Shown piece after piece: positions 32,911-44,985 of a DNA stretch of 64,000 bases. Each line of letters begins with the position of its first letter. Position 1 is the stretch's first letter. Source of the stretch: Zygaena filipendulae. Taxonomy: Eukaryota; Arthropoda; Insecta; Lepidoptera; Zygaenidae. The stretch spans positions 1,612,001-1,676,000 of the forward strand of contig OU015679.1 in the NCBI GenBank assembly GCA_907165275.2, written 5' to 3'. Position numbers and translations under genes: made by a program. A model generated the notes under the pieces. That model saw only the letters and a list, made by a program, of their open reading frames with translations, was not told where the DNA came from and did no database searches.

Positions 32911-34031
32911 CGGTGATATGTAGTTTGAATAACACGGAAGGCGTTGTTATTCAAGGTAAGGTACAAGGTGCACAACGAAACTCGTCACGGCGCAGATGAC
33001 TCAAGGCGCGGATTTTTACCCATCTACGCCATCATACGCTCGCGACGTGCAATGTCCAACCGTTCAAGATTAGAGTTCCGTTTGCTTCGAGCCTATTTGG
33101 TACTGTGATTTGAAAATCCTTCCTCGTGACTAATGTTTTCAGGTTTACGCTCGAGATATCCTAACGGACGTCAAGTGCACTGACAGACCTTCGCACAAAA
33201 ACATTAAACCACTCTGCGCTATCGCTCGCTCAACAAGACTATTCGTAACGAACCGTCTTTTGTAATGATAAAAATCAATACAAATATTCTACTCAAAGCA
33301 TCTCGTTCACGAAGCACATCGGCCCACATACGCTTTCATGCGACCACCAAGTATCACAATCGCGCATGCTCGCCTCTGCACAACGCAATCAGGACACAAT
33401 GCGTAATGACGAAACTTTCAGGTCGCGTGTACGAATCCTTGCACAAAGCGATAAATCGTTCTGCGCGCAGACCGCTCGACCACGACGTACTTTGCATGAA
33501 TATTATTTATTAAAAAATTTGTATGAGAAAATAAATTTTATGTTTGATAAATGTGCAATAATATTATATTTATTGTCCCTTAGACGTTCCCTCCACAGCG
33601 CATTCGTTTATTATTACACTATTATCAATTTACTTTCCCAACAAACTTTTGTCGTCAGGACATTTTTTTACCTCCGTATTCCCCGTAGATATACGACTCG
33701 TGGATACTGGCGGTGCGTTCACTGAGACGCCTGAGGCGGGGATTCGTGTTTTCCAACTTGATCCTATACTCCTGAAATTCAACATACATTTGATATTCCC
33801 TAATACAAGCACTTTCTATCATATAATATTTTGTCCTATCTCCTTCAGTTTCAGAGTTATTATTGATAAACGTACTAAAACTTGTTTTTGATGTAATTTG
33901 TACCGCAATGTCTTCTAATATGTTTTAAATGTAATTTTGTAGGTGTATTTTATTATCTTCTGTACTTTAATAATTATTTAAGATTTTAATTATAACCAAA
34001 AAAATTTTGTAGGACCTTATGGGTCGTCACA

Positions 34032-34047
34032 ATCCCCCCCCAAAGTT
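34032..34047 (-). promoter_or_regulatory. Polypurine tract of gypsy element
   Basis: Minus strand AACTTTGGGGGGGGAT directly before the LTR start TGTGAC. The tract primes plus-strand DNA synthesis in LTR retrotransposons. The 34048-34465 interval towards pol is 3' untranslated, AT-rich, with no gene seen. Confidence 0.7.
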
Positions 34048-34465
34048 TAATGGAACACTGTGGAATTTAACTTTTAATCTCCTAACGCCGCCTAAGTATG
34101 TTATAAATTTATTTTGGTTTTTGGGAAACGACCGCCCCAACGCCCCTCCAACCACATTCACTGGTAACCAATACAACACTGAAACGCATTAACCGGTCTC
34201 TGAACGTTGTTATCTCTAAATTGATATGTTTATTTTATTTCGTTGAACGAGAAAATTCTGATGATGTTATTCAACCGCAAGTTGTTAGTATTAAATTCCG
34301 AATTATACTGATACTCCAATTGAATGTGATTGAGTCATTTCTCCCTGACCCAATTTATTTAATCAAAATAAATTTACAATCACATTATTATTTTAGGTTA
34401 CATAAGTTGTTTAGTTATATTAATCTAAATCACATTAGTTTGACATTTATTAGTTACTAGCACTT

Positions 34466-36420
34466 TTATTTATAGTATTTATATAAATGAATCGCGTTAT
34501 AATTTCCTTTCAAGGTTCCGGTGTTTACGTCGTGTAACGTGTATACATTATTAAAAGGCACCGCAGCCACTACATAAGGACCCTCATATAGAAACTCAAA
34601 CTTTTTGGTCTCTTTCCTATCCTTAACAGACCTATTGTCTTTCCGAATTTTTACCAAGACTCCTACTTGAAACAAAATTAATCTATGTTTTCTGTCGTAT
34701 TTCGAGCGACGCATTAAGCTTGCATTTTTCAGATTTTCCCGAACTAAATTTCTAACACGTTCTAAATTCAAAGGTTCTCTTTCGAGTCTAAGTTTATCGT
34801 CGAATGAAATTTTATTCGATTCGCCGTACATAATTTCACACGGTGTGAAGCCTGTACTATCGTGATGACTATTATTATATAATTCCTCCAAGGCTGGTAA
34901 GATAGTTGGCCAAGACTTATGATTCGCGCGACAATAAGTCCTGAACAACCTACCCAACTTGTTTACTCGCTCTACAGTGTTAGGTCTAGGATTTCTTACA
35001 GTCGTATAAATTGGTTTATAACCTAACGCCCTTACACCCCCTTTCCAAACTATACTAATAAATTGTTTTCCATTATCCGTCATATTGGCTTTTGGTTTGA
35101 TTATTTCCGTAAAATGTTTAAATTTAGTTAAAACGCTTTTCCCGGTTGCATTTTTCAATGAATACATTTTAATAAACTTACTAAACGAATCTTGAAATAC
35201 TATTATAAATCTGGCCCCGAGATTACCCGCTGGTAATGGCCCATAAAGATCCGCCATAACTATATCTCCTATATCCTTAGACAATATTGATTGACACGGC
35301 CCTACATATTTTATATTTTCGCTATTCGACATTTGACAAATATGACAAACCTTAACCCTCTTCCTAACATCTTTGGTAAGTGAACTCCAGTAAAATCTAT
35401 CTCTAATGTATTTAATTATTTTATAAGCACCTTGGTGACCCATCTTAATGTGCACCTGATCAATTACATCATTAACTAAACTTCTTGGAAGGTACACGAC
35501 TTCCTTGCGCGTTTCTATTGATTCATAATACAAAATATTATCCCGCAATTTGCAACGTAAGGTAATTCTATCAGATCTACACTGCGCAACACTTATACGT
35601 CCTAAACGTTCTCTAATATTTTTAATTTCGCTATCTAATGACTGCAATTCCGACAATTTATTTAATTTTTCCTTGAGCTCAACGTTGTCCGCGCTCTCCA
35701 CGTATAGTATCTCGAAACATTTTTCCCTATCCTCTTGTATTTGTTTACCGGCAGGAAGATACCTTGACAATATGTCTGCAACCAAATTTTGTCTACCCGA
35801 TATGTGTTCCACCGTGTAATTGAATTGTTCCAAATATAATATCCAACGCGTAACCCTACTGTTATACAACTTCCAGTTTTTAATAAACGTTAACGCCTTA
35901 TGATCTGTTTTGATCGTAAAATTTTCTCCCCGTAAATACGTTTCGAACTTTTTAATACTACTAATTATCGCGTAAAACTCTTGTTCTGTAACTGTCCAAT
36001 TTAATTCCGGCCCCTTCAACGTTCTACTGTGATACCCTAATACTTTCATTTCATTTTTGTCATCTAACTAATAGAGTACCCCAGCTAACCCTATGCCTGA
36101 GCTATCTGTTTGCAAATTATATGGTTTATTAAAATCTGGATGATGTAACATTACCGTCTGTATGAATCTAGTTTTTAATAATTCGAACGCCCTCTGTTCC
36201 TCACTACCCCATTTCCACGCCTGAAGCTTCTTTAATAACTTACATAACGGTAAGATTAATATACTATAATCACGAATAAATCTACGATAGAAATTGCAAA
36301 ATCCTAAAAACGCGCGTAATTGTTTTAGCCTTTTAGGTTGCGGAAAATCTCTAATACTCTTCAATTTATCTGGGTCCGAATTAGCGCCTTGTCGTTTGCC
36401 TATTTTAAACGTTTTTTAAT
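34466..36420 (-). pseudogene. pol: Ty3/gypsy pol fragment: RT thumb, RNase H, integrase
   Basis: From the RT end (DFPQPKRLKQLRAFLGFCNFYRRF) to RNase H (EQEFYAIISSIKKFETYLRG, TDHKALTFI), then the integrase: zinc motif H-x3-H…C-x2-C (HIKMGH…CHIC), core D-D-E in MADLYGP, NMTDNGKQF and NTVERVNKLG, and a GPY/F-type C-terminus (EGPYVVAAV). One in-frame TAG lies near 36065, at VLY*LDDKNEM. The frame is closed by TAA above 36420; gag, protease and RT palm are deleted. LTR, polypurine tract, primer site and leader around it show it belongs to the giant-LTR family. Confidence 0.88.
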
Positions 36421-36659
36421 TTTTGACTGTTTTTTATTTATCACTTATTTCACTAATTTAAACGAACTAAAGAAATTAACTGATTTAAACTTCTAAATTG
36501 CGATCGAAAATGTTTTATATTTATTAAAAGTTTTTACGTATAATCACACTAACACTAGCTGATCGAACTTGGACAATTTAATCGGTTAAAGTTTATTTTT
36601 ACACTGTTTTACGCTTCTATTCTTCAAAAGTTTTAACTTCAATATAAATTTTCATTCCT
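36421..36659 (-). other. Non-coding remnant between pol fragment and leader
   Basis: AT-rich, no coding similarity. The deletion that removed gag, protease and RT palm must lie here. Confidence 0.5.
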
Positions 36660-37104
36660 TAGCAATCTGCAAAGAAATGCAACTTATAATACCCCCCCCT
36701 GACTTTTATAATGAAAACACTTTCAGGCCGAAGTCCAATCTCAAGACCTTTCCATTTTCACAAGCAACAATTTGTAGGGCTTTTACCCCTACTTGAATTT
36801 TACTTTAACTAGCCATGACGATCCCGATTTTACGTTAATTTAATTTAACCTGATTAGGAATCCTGGTTTACTACGGCATCAATTTGTAGGGTGTAACCCC
36901 CACGTTATTATGTTTAAATAGCCATGCATTTATTGACCTAGGCCATTTGTATTCATTCTAGTCAACCATGCGATACGCTGTCGCGGTCGTTTATTCGTAT
37001 GTAAGCCAACCATGCGATTCACTGTCGGGGTCGCTTTTACATTTATGCAAGCCAACCATGCGATTCGCTGTCGCGGTCGCTTTTACATTTCTAACTTAGC
37101 CACG
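36660..37104 (-). repeat. Gypsy leader with 44-46-bp tandem motif
   Basis: AACCATGCGAT motif at 36964, 37008 and 37054, followed by CTGTCG(C/G)GGTCG. It aligns with the leader at 20371-20696 along its length, including TTGTAGGGTG…CCCC(T/A)ACG. Lies between the primer site and the truncated internal region. Confidence 0.6.
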
Positions 37105-37122
37105 ATCCTGGTCACGGCACCA
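37105..37122 (-). promoter_or_regulatory. Primer-binding site for tRNA-His
   Basis: Minus strand TGGTGCCGTGACCAGGAT, the same 18-base complement of tRNA-His as at 20697-20714, 3 bp from the LTR end at 37126. Confidence 0.8.
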
Positions 37123-37189
37123 ATTTGTAACTTACCCTCCCTCGCGCGACTTTCTCCGATCTACTTCTTACTACGATAATCTCTAATTT

Positions 37190-37272
37190 GGCCTGATTGT
37201 CTAGTGGTTAGGACTCTAATTTCGTTGTGTGCAGTAACCTATGATCCTTTTAGGTTGAGATTGAACTATCGC
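37190..37272 (+). other. tRNA-His-like segment in broken 5' LTR
   Basis: Plus strand GCCTGATTGTCTAGTGGTTA, then GGAC, CGTTGTG, GTAACC, AGGTT; same order as in the other copies. The true primer site lies only about 70 bp away at 37105-37122. Confidence 0.6.
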
Positions 37273-37387
37273 CGTAGTATTTGCATCATAGTTTTTTGCT
37301 TGGTTAAGTTTATAGCTAAGATTCTAAAGTTAATACATGAACGATCTCTAATTTATGCTTAGCGAATACACGGACGGTTTTAGATTA

Positions 37388-37623
37388 TGTTAGCGATTCA
37401 TATTTTGTATAAAGTCTAGAGGAGTGATGGCCACATCACATCCCTCTTGACAGGTGACATAAAACGTCATGTGACGCGTATTTGGGGTGGAAGCCGTCAA
37501 CGGTGAGTGAGATCGGCATTATCGTTTGTGGAATTGACGCGAGTGCACGCACTCGCGCATTTACTTTGTGATACAGTAAATAAAACAGTTGCTTAATGTA
37601 TTAATCGAGTATCATTTCTAACA
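37388..37623 (+). repeat. Left LTR of LARD-like element
   Basis: 236 bp, TGTTAGCGATTC…TTTCTAACA, same as 44986-45221 by eye. The short internal palindrome GCGAGTGCACGCACTCGC (about 37538-37555) is perfect and could fold in the RNA. Confidence 0.9.
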
Positions 37624-39668
37624 TTTCAGAAGTGCGATAAAGAAACCAAACACCCATGGCCAGGACTAAGGCGCTCCGGTGCATCACACCAGGCGCCAGG
37701 CGCAGACCGGGTAAGCGACGGTGCTGCCCTGTGCATATTCTCAAGGTGCGGCCTGACGACGAAACATAAGACCAGAAAACCAAGTTCAATCTGGTATGTA
37801 CTTACCTAGTGTCTTCGTTTAATGCTGAAAGCGAAAAGATACAGCGGTATCTACTGAATATGTGAACGCTGGATGAGTCTTTGTTTAGCATTCAACACAC
37901 AACATTATGCATAGTTTAATATATTGATATACATATAACGGTATTTACAGAATACGTAAAGGCTGGTTTATTTCTTCTTTTAGTTGTCATACAAAATAAG
38001 TTTCAGACATTATATAGTTAAAATTTATACCTACCCACATAGCAGTGTTTACTGATATAAAGGTTGTAATTTTCCCTTTTCTGAAAGCCATGGTGCAAGT
38101 TTACCCACCTAGGTAGGTGTGTAAAAAAAAAAAAAAGTAACTAATGTTTATCACGAAAGGTGTAACAACACCATGGACCAATTAATTAATTAGTTCAATT
38201 GATCCATGAACAACACGAAAGTTAGCTGAGTTGCATAGCTTTTCTTGTCTCATAGGATCTCCTATGCAAGTTAATAGTTCCCAGCTCTGATATCAAGTTA
38301 GTCAGCATGCCTACCTACTATTTGAATGAAGTATCTAATAATCATGCAAACAGACAAAGCTTCATTGAATCATTTAGTATAAATCTGTGGATGCAGTAAT
38401 GATATTTTGATTAAAGAATTATCTAATCTTACAGTCTGGTGGGTAATAATATTGTACCTACCTGTGCTTTAGAAATAATCTCTTATGATTCTTCTTATGA
38501 TAAAAGACTAATATTAGTGACTACCTTCAAATAAAAAAAAATAGAACATCAATTTTGTGACCGAAGTATTCACTCATAATTTATTACAGTGCCTTTCCTA
38601 AGTTTCTTATATGAGGGGATTGCTTCTATCTGAAGTCGAGATCTAACTTTAGCTGTGGTTAACCTTAATGAGAAAAAGAAATTTGGTAATTCTTTAAACT
38701 TCAAAACTAGTCAAATTTTGAAAACGTGCAGCTACCTAAACAGCTTAGTAAAGAGTCAATCAGTAGCAAATATCGCTTAGTGACTAGGGTTGTAACACCG
38801 TAGTAGGGGCTTGAGTTTTATCCCTAGGAGATGTAGCGAGACTTTAAAAAATAGCAGTAAAAAATGAGACTAGCAAGCAAAACTAGGTAAATTCTAAAGC
38901 AAATCATCAAAGCTTTGCAAAGAGAGAAAAAAAAGGGATTACAACAATCTCTTAGTCTTTTGAGTTTATTGAAAACTAGCAGTAGATACTCCGCGGTTTC
39001 ACCCACGTTAATTTGAGGAAAACCCTAGAAAATATATTTATTTAGGGACGATAGTTTTGATGTGTATGGTTCTAACTCTAGAATAGAAGTCCGTCAAAAC
39101 CATAATGAAAATACAAATCAGAATATACAGTTTGAAATTTATAAAAATAATTACATTAGAATACAAAATATTATAACAGTTACAATAAGTATAGGCCATA
39201 GATAAGCAATGGTGCGTTACCTAAACTGGCGAAAGTTTGAGTAAATTGTATCTTAAAATTGTAGCACTTTTTTTGTAGCAATTCTTTTGTGTTTAATATT
39301 TTGATGATATTTGAACAATGTAATAAGGTAAACACATAATTGAAAAACATTCTATAACTCTCGATGAAGCGTCTTGTATCAATAACTTAATTGTGTTGGT
39401 TATCGTGGGCCAATTGTAACATAAAGTTACCTTATAACATCAGCTATCCACCTGTAACAAATGTTTGAACGTGCTTCGGTGTACCTGCCTCAAAGATTAT
39501 TCGGAGCACAAAGATTTAAAAATCATCTTCTATCAAAACGTAAGGACCATAATACATCATGCATCTGGTAGAAAGCTGTTTGACACTAACAGCCGGTTGT
39601 CACTTGTGCGAAACTCGTTTTGTAAAAAGATTCCTTTTCTTGACGCCCATTTAAATGGATTAAATCCC
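37624..39668. other. LARD interior, part 1; possible small exon
   Basis: At the LTR edge CATTTCTAACATTTCAG reads like a splice acceptor, and CTG|GTATGT at about 37793 like a donor, framing about 160 bp that has a 38-codon frame from ATG 37655. The rest (to 39668) is AT-rich without recognisable genes. Confidence 0.3.
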
Positions 39669-40120
39669 TTATGTTACTTTAAGCTAAGCTTGATTTACCT
39701 GCGGAAACCGCGTGGTAATCCGTTCATTAGTTTCGAAGATTAGCGTGAACGGACACTCAGATTCTACTCTTTTATTGTGTTGCCTTTATGTTGCTTCAAG
39801 CTGAGCTTGATTTACCCGTGAAGACCGTATGGTAAGCCGTTCATTAGTTTCGAAGATTAGCGTGAACGAACACGTAGATTCTACTCTTTTATTGTGTTGC
39901 CTTTATGTTGCTTCAAGCTGAGCTTGATTTACCCGTGAAGACCGTATGGTAAGCCGTTCATTAGTTTCGAAGATTAGCGTGAACGAACACGTAGATTCTA
40001 CTCTTTTATTGTGTTGCCTTTATGTTGCTTCAAGCTAAGCTTGATTTACCTGCGAAAACCGCATGTTAATCCGTTCATTAGTTTCGAAGATTAGCATATA
40101 CGGACACGCAGATTCTAATC
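39669..40120. repeat. 117-bp minisatellite, about 4 units
   Basis: CTTTTATTGTGTTGCCTTTA begins at 39769, 39886 and 40003, exactly 117 bp apart; a first, more diverged unit begins near 39669. Units contain AAGCT(T/G)AGCTTGATTTACC and CGTTCATTAGTTTCGAAGAT. Non-coding. Confidence 0.85.
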
Positions 40121-42999
40121 TAGATAATAATTAGATTCTAATTAGTGTCGATAGATTACAAACAGACACTTCAATATTATTTAACTGCAAAAATGTAGGT
40201 AAAACAGAAAATTAATAACGCAGGAAAGTAATTTTATGGTGATTACTGAATCGATGGTAAATTAGTAAGTCAGAGAAATAATACAATACCTAATATTAAA
40301 GAAAGGTATAGTTTAAAATTGATTAAGTACACTAAAACACGACATAGAAGACTAAATAAGTCCCGTGGAAAAAAAAAATCTCTAAAATAAAGTATAAAAA
40401 TAGAGATACTACCAGGGTTTCTTAACCTTTATAATTCGTATGATCTGAATAGGGCGTCATCACCAATGTAGTCGTTGATTTATTAACATTCAATTAAGGT
40501 TATGATATATCAATTCGTTGTTTTAATGCATTGACCAAACGTCAATATCGAGGTTTAGAATGTAAACTTACAATAATCATACATGTACTAGTATAGATTA
40601 TTGAAAGCCGCAGGTAGGTACCGAAAAACGCGTGTCGAGTTAATCTTCGTTATTTCAGTCACCTATGTATTTTGAACTCATCTATTTTGTACTCCGAGCT
40701 GGTGGTTTTGTAGATAATTAACCGTAACCGTGTTTGATGTAGGGATCAGTGTAGTATTATCGTTGGCGTTTCGCCAGAATTGAAGAAAAAGAAGAAAATA
40801 TTGTTATTTTATGTGCAATAAAGGATTAAATAGTAATAATATTAATAATGATATAGTATAACTTCAGTACACCACTTAGATTCACAACGAGGATTACTTA
40901 AACCAAAAAGGACCTACATAATAGTTTTTTTTTTAAATCGCCCAGTGTTCCGTTTCCACTCAATGTAATAAAGGTATTAGAATGTTGTGTTGATGCAAAA
41001 GATATCATGTTAGTATCACTTTGCCGAGTCGGCAATGGAACGCACACTCTTATAAATCATTAATTTGTCAATCATTATAACAGTAATTTCCAGAATAAAT
41101 CCAAGTATATTCTCATAGTAACAAGAACTAACAGTAAATTGATAATATATATTGTATACTTCAATTACCCATAATATGAATATTGTGGAGGACCAAGTAG
41201 ACCCCCTGTCGGATAATCCCCCTTTTAATATCCATGCTATTCTTCTTCAACTCTTTATACAGCTCTGTTAGAGTATTACGCTAAGGTGAAGAATATTTGT
41301 TTACCATGAAGAATAGTAAGGTATTAGTATGGTGTTCAATAAATTACAAACAGAACGAAGAGAGTCCTAACCAATATTTAGTAAACTAGGTACCTATCCT
41401 TGAAATATGACAAAATAAGTTATCGGCTTTAGCAATCTTCGACCATATTCCACAACTTTATAGAATATCATGGCATAGATATTAGGGATAATGTTTTAGA
41501 GAAACTATTTAAGACAGTAAACAATACTAAAATAAATTCAAAGGACTTTGAGCTTACCCTAGTAAAACTTATCTTCGCAAAGCGTTAATTATCCAAGATA
41601 GATAGATACACATCACACCAGTAAGTGACATTAAGATATGTTAAATAAACTGAACGAGACAAAGCCTTGTAATAATGTAATAGATAATACCAAATATAAA
41701 ATATAAGAGTTGATTAGGGCTTAATTGCATCAGTATGATACCTTGTGTGTTTACGATTTACTAGCAAAATGACGTAGTTGCCCTGTTGAGCACCCTGTAT
41801 CTTGTAAGGGCCTCCCTTAGTGAAAAATTTATAGACATGAACGACTACATAATCTACGATGCCTCTTTGGATAAATCATGTCACTGGATTTCGTATAAAA
41901 TCGAAAATCGTAGTATCGTTAGATCTATCTTGACTATCAAAGATATTTTGTATAGCTGTTTTACGGCTAAAACGCATTCCGCTTAGCAGAACTCGAACAT
42001 ATTCATGTTATGTAACATTAGTAGAAACTATTAGTACCTACAAAGAAGCGTAGAAAAGTAGACTTAAGCAAACGGGTAACTTTGGACCTATTTTCTTCGT
42101 AATGGTGAATTTTAGTAAAAAGAAAATACGTCTTCATTATTCAGTCTCATAAGACACAGAGAAAATAGTATGATAACTAACGACCATGTAGGCGGTGTAG
42201 GCGCATTACGGTTGCAACGAAGCAATTACTCTAACTTTCCCGAAACTCCCCTTGCTGGCACCTCGAATGTATTTCCCACAATATTTCCAAAACTGAAATT
42301 TTGAAACAGTGACTGGGTAGAAAAGTGACCGAACGGCGGCGTTCTACCTACATTCATTATGCCAGTAAAGGTATTTGTGCACTATGGTCTTGTGCACGGG
42401 ACGGGAGTCACCCGGCGATACTAGTTTTCATCCTAAACTGAGTTGTTGCCTCTTCTATCTATTCTGTGGTAAAAGGTTTGCGGTCAGAATTTAACAACTC
42501 TGTCGAGTTATTGAATTGCAATAATAATCCCTTAATATCTGGGTCACCGAGCTTCGCTCGTTGTGTATAGTGCCATCTGTTTTTAAGTAGAAAAGCAAAC
42601 ACTCATTTTTCATTGTCTGAAAACACGGATGAAGCGACGCTTTCAAAAATGAAACCTAGCTAGATTGATTAATTGCCCCCGAAACCCCCGGCATACTAAA
42701 TGAAAATTGTTTCATGAAAATTGTTGGAGCAGTAGTAACAGTAATAAAATGGAAGAGTTTGTTGTTAACAGATTCTTGAAGTACTTTTCACAAGTAGAAC
42801 TATTTAAGTTATTTAATTTACTGATAGTGTAAATTGAGGCAACGAGCCAATGAACTGGTTTATTTATTTATTTATTTGTTTAAGTACACAAAACAGATTG
42901 TAGTCATTACGATTTTTACTTATTGTAGTGTATTATTATATGTTCCGACCACAAACCGGAGATATGCATACCTAGAAAGACTAAAAATATCGAGCGAAG
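40121..42999. other. LARD interior, part 2; nothing recognised
   Basis: AT-rich, no frame above about 70 codons, no repeat seen. A short tract near 42541 (GGGTCACCGAGCTTCGCTCG) resembles dispersed lepidopteran repeats but cannot be assigned. Confidence 0.5.
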
Positions 43000-43735
43000 T
43001 ACAAAGTAATATTTAAATTTATTTTGATATTTATGGATCTCACAAAAAATAGAACTACAATTAGCAAGTGCGACGGAGGTAGTCGTTGATATTTTTTAAG
43101 TATACCCTAAAATTACAATTAAAAACGTCCACATCTGCACCTTTAGCGACGAGCTCATTATATTGGCGACACATCCGTACAACTGGATTGTAAAAAGATG
43201 TGTTGTTAATGAATATCCGAAGTGAGAAGGTATTGGGACGTCGAGAGCGATAATTGGTGTTGAAATTTAAAAGTGATAGGATGTAAGGGCTACCGATCTG
43301 GTGGTGTATTATTTTATGTAGCAGGATCTGGTCTCTACCCTTGCGACGGGTTTCTAAAGAGATCATACCGAATCTGTTCAACCTGTCCCCGTACGTCTGA
43401 AGCGATCTTGTGGAATTTTTATACCTGAAAGTAATTAACTTTAGACAGCGTTTTGAACTCTTTCAATTCGGTCAATGTGCACCGTGTAGTAAGGAGACCA
43501 TACAACCGAGTTGTATTCGAGAGTACTTCTGACGAGGGTGCAGTAGAGATAAATGATGCTAGCGGGTCTTTTTTTAAAACCTTTGATATAAAGCCCAACA
43601 GACTGAGGCTTCTATTAATTACATGATCATAATGGTATCTAAATGTAAGTTTTTCGTCAAATATTATACCTAAGTCTTTAGCTACCTAAGTCTTTAGCTA
43701 ACTGGTATTGCTTTGGAATTTTTCTTGTTGTTTAT
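43000..43735 (-). pseudogene. LINE (Jockey/CR1 group) RT C-terminal remnant
   Basis: Minus strand: frames with LGIIFDEKLTFRYH, then STLEYNSVVWSPY (about 43500) and, in another frame (43061-43381), RFGMISLETRRKGRDQILL, SLLNFNT, SRRPNTFSLRIF and NPVVRMCRQYN, the usual end of Jockey/CR1-type ORF2. Frameshifts separate the parts. RT core absent. Carried inside the LARD-like element. Confidence 0.65.
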
Positions 43736-43940
43736 GGTTAGACCATGGAGCGAGCGTGTTGCCGATGGCTACCTGTTAAATAACACCGCAGTGAGCGTGC
43801 TGCCTAAATGTGAAATAATAAACCCCGGAGCGATCGTGCGTCCATCGATCAGCATTGGAGCAAGCGCGCTACCTATCGTGATGACAGGACGTTGGAGTGG
43901 GCATCGAATCCGAATCAAAAATGATCTCTGATGAGCATGG

Positions 43941-44300
43941 GTCAGACCGGGTCCCTCGGTGGGCAAACGGCAGGCTACAACTTGGTGGTGCAAGATTGTG
44001 CTGAAAGAGTCAGACCGTGTCCCTCGGTGGGCAAACGGCAGGCTACAACTTGGTGGTGCAAGAATGTGCCGAAAGAGTCAGACCGTGTCCCTCGGTGGGC
44101 AAACGGCAGGCTACAACTCGGTGATGTAAGATTGTGCTGAAAGAGTCAGACCGTGTCCCTCGGTGGGCAAACGGTAGGCTACAATTTGATAGTGCCAGAT
44201 TGGGCTTAGAGAGTCAGACCGTGTCCCTCGGTGGGCAAACGGGAGGCTCGGTGGTGTTGTGTAATATTGAATTAAATCCGATTGTGTCCCTCTGCAGGCA
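43941..44300. repeat. 68-bp minisatellite, about 5 units
   Basis: GTCAGACCG…TGTCCCTCGGTGGGCAAACG starts at 43941, 44009, 44077, 44145 and 44213, exactly 68 bp apart, with a degraded further unit to about 44300. 68 is not a multiple of three, so the repeats are not coding. The preceding 43747-43890 has irregular GGAGCGA(G/T)CGTG motifs. 44301-44985 is AT-rich with nothing seen. Confidence 0.9.
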
Positions 44301-44985
44301 AACAAATTTGTGAAGAGGCGAGTCTGATGTACACATGATGGAAGAATCTACAAATGCTTACTTTGATGATCTTAGAACAGTTTAAATCAATAAATTGTTT
44401 ATGAATATAACAACAAAATATGTTTCAGTTAAGTATTATTCTGATGTTTATTTTGTATAGATTTCGTTTTGGATTATGTTTATTTTCAAATTGATTTGTA
44501 CTTTTGTACTGTTATTAATAGTACTTTATTTAAAATGAAAATTTATTATATTGATAATTTTAATTTTGCTTCCAGAAATATTTATTTGCAAATATTCTAT
44601 TTTCTTTTTAGATAGATATTTTGTTTTCTTTTCTTCAAATCATGAATTAAGTCAAAAAAAAAATATAAAGATCTTGTATTAACACATACTTTAAGGATAT
44701 TTAATGTACTTAATTAATAATGTTGACATTTAGATATTGTCTTAGTCAACGGATAAATTAGTGTAATTTTGTTACCATTACAATGTTCCTAATAATGTTC
44801 TTCATAAAATTACTACTTATTGGAGATGTTGTTTAAAAAAAAAATTAAGGTATTTGATTGTTTAGTTATAAATTTAATTCTTTGTATGGTAAATTGCCCT
44901 TTTGTATGGGGTCATACTTTACTGTAGAATGGCCGAGAGACATTTTTTTTAGGAATGGGGACATTCCATTAACAGAATGGCCGTC

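Larger units (their letters stand above)
31357..34031 (-). mobile_element. Giant LTR: 3' LTR of gypsy element
   Basis: 2675 bp, TGTAAC…GTCACA on the plus strand. On the minus strand it starts two bases after a G-run polypurine tract, which defines it as a 3' LTR and gives the whole family its identity. No matching 4-bp duplication is seen because the partner 5' LTR is broken. It holds the 144-codon frame and the tRNA-His-like segment. Confidence 0.85.
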
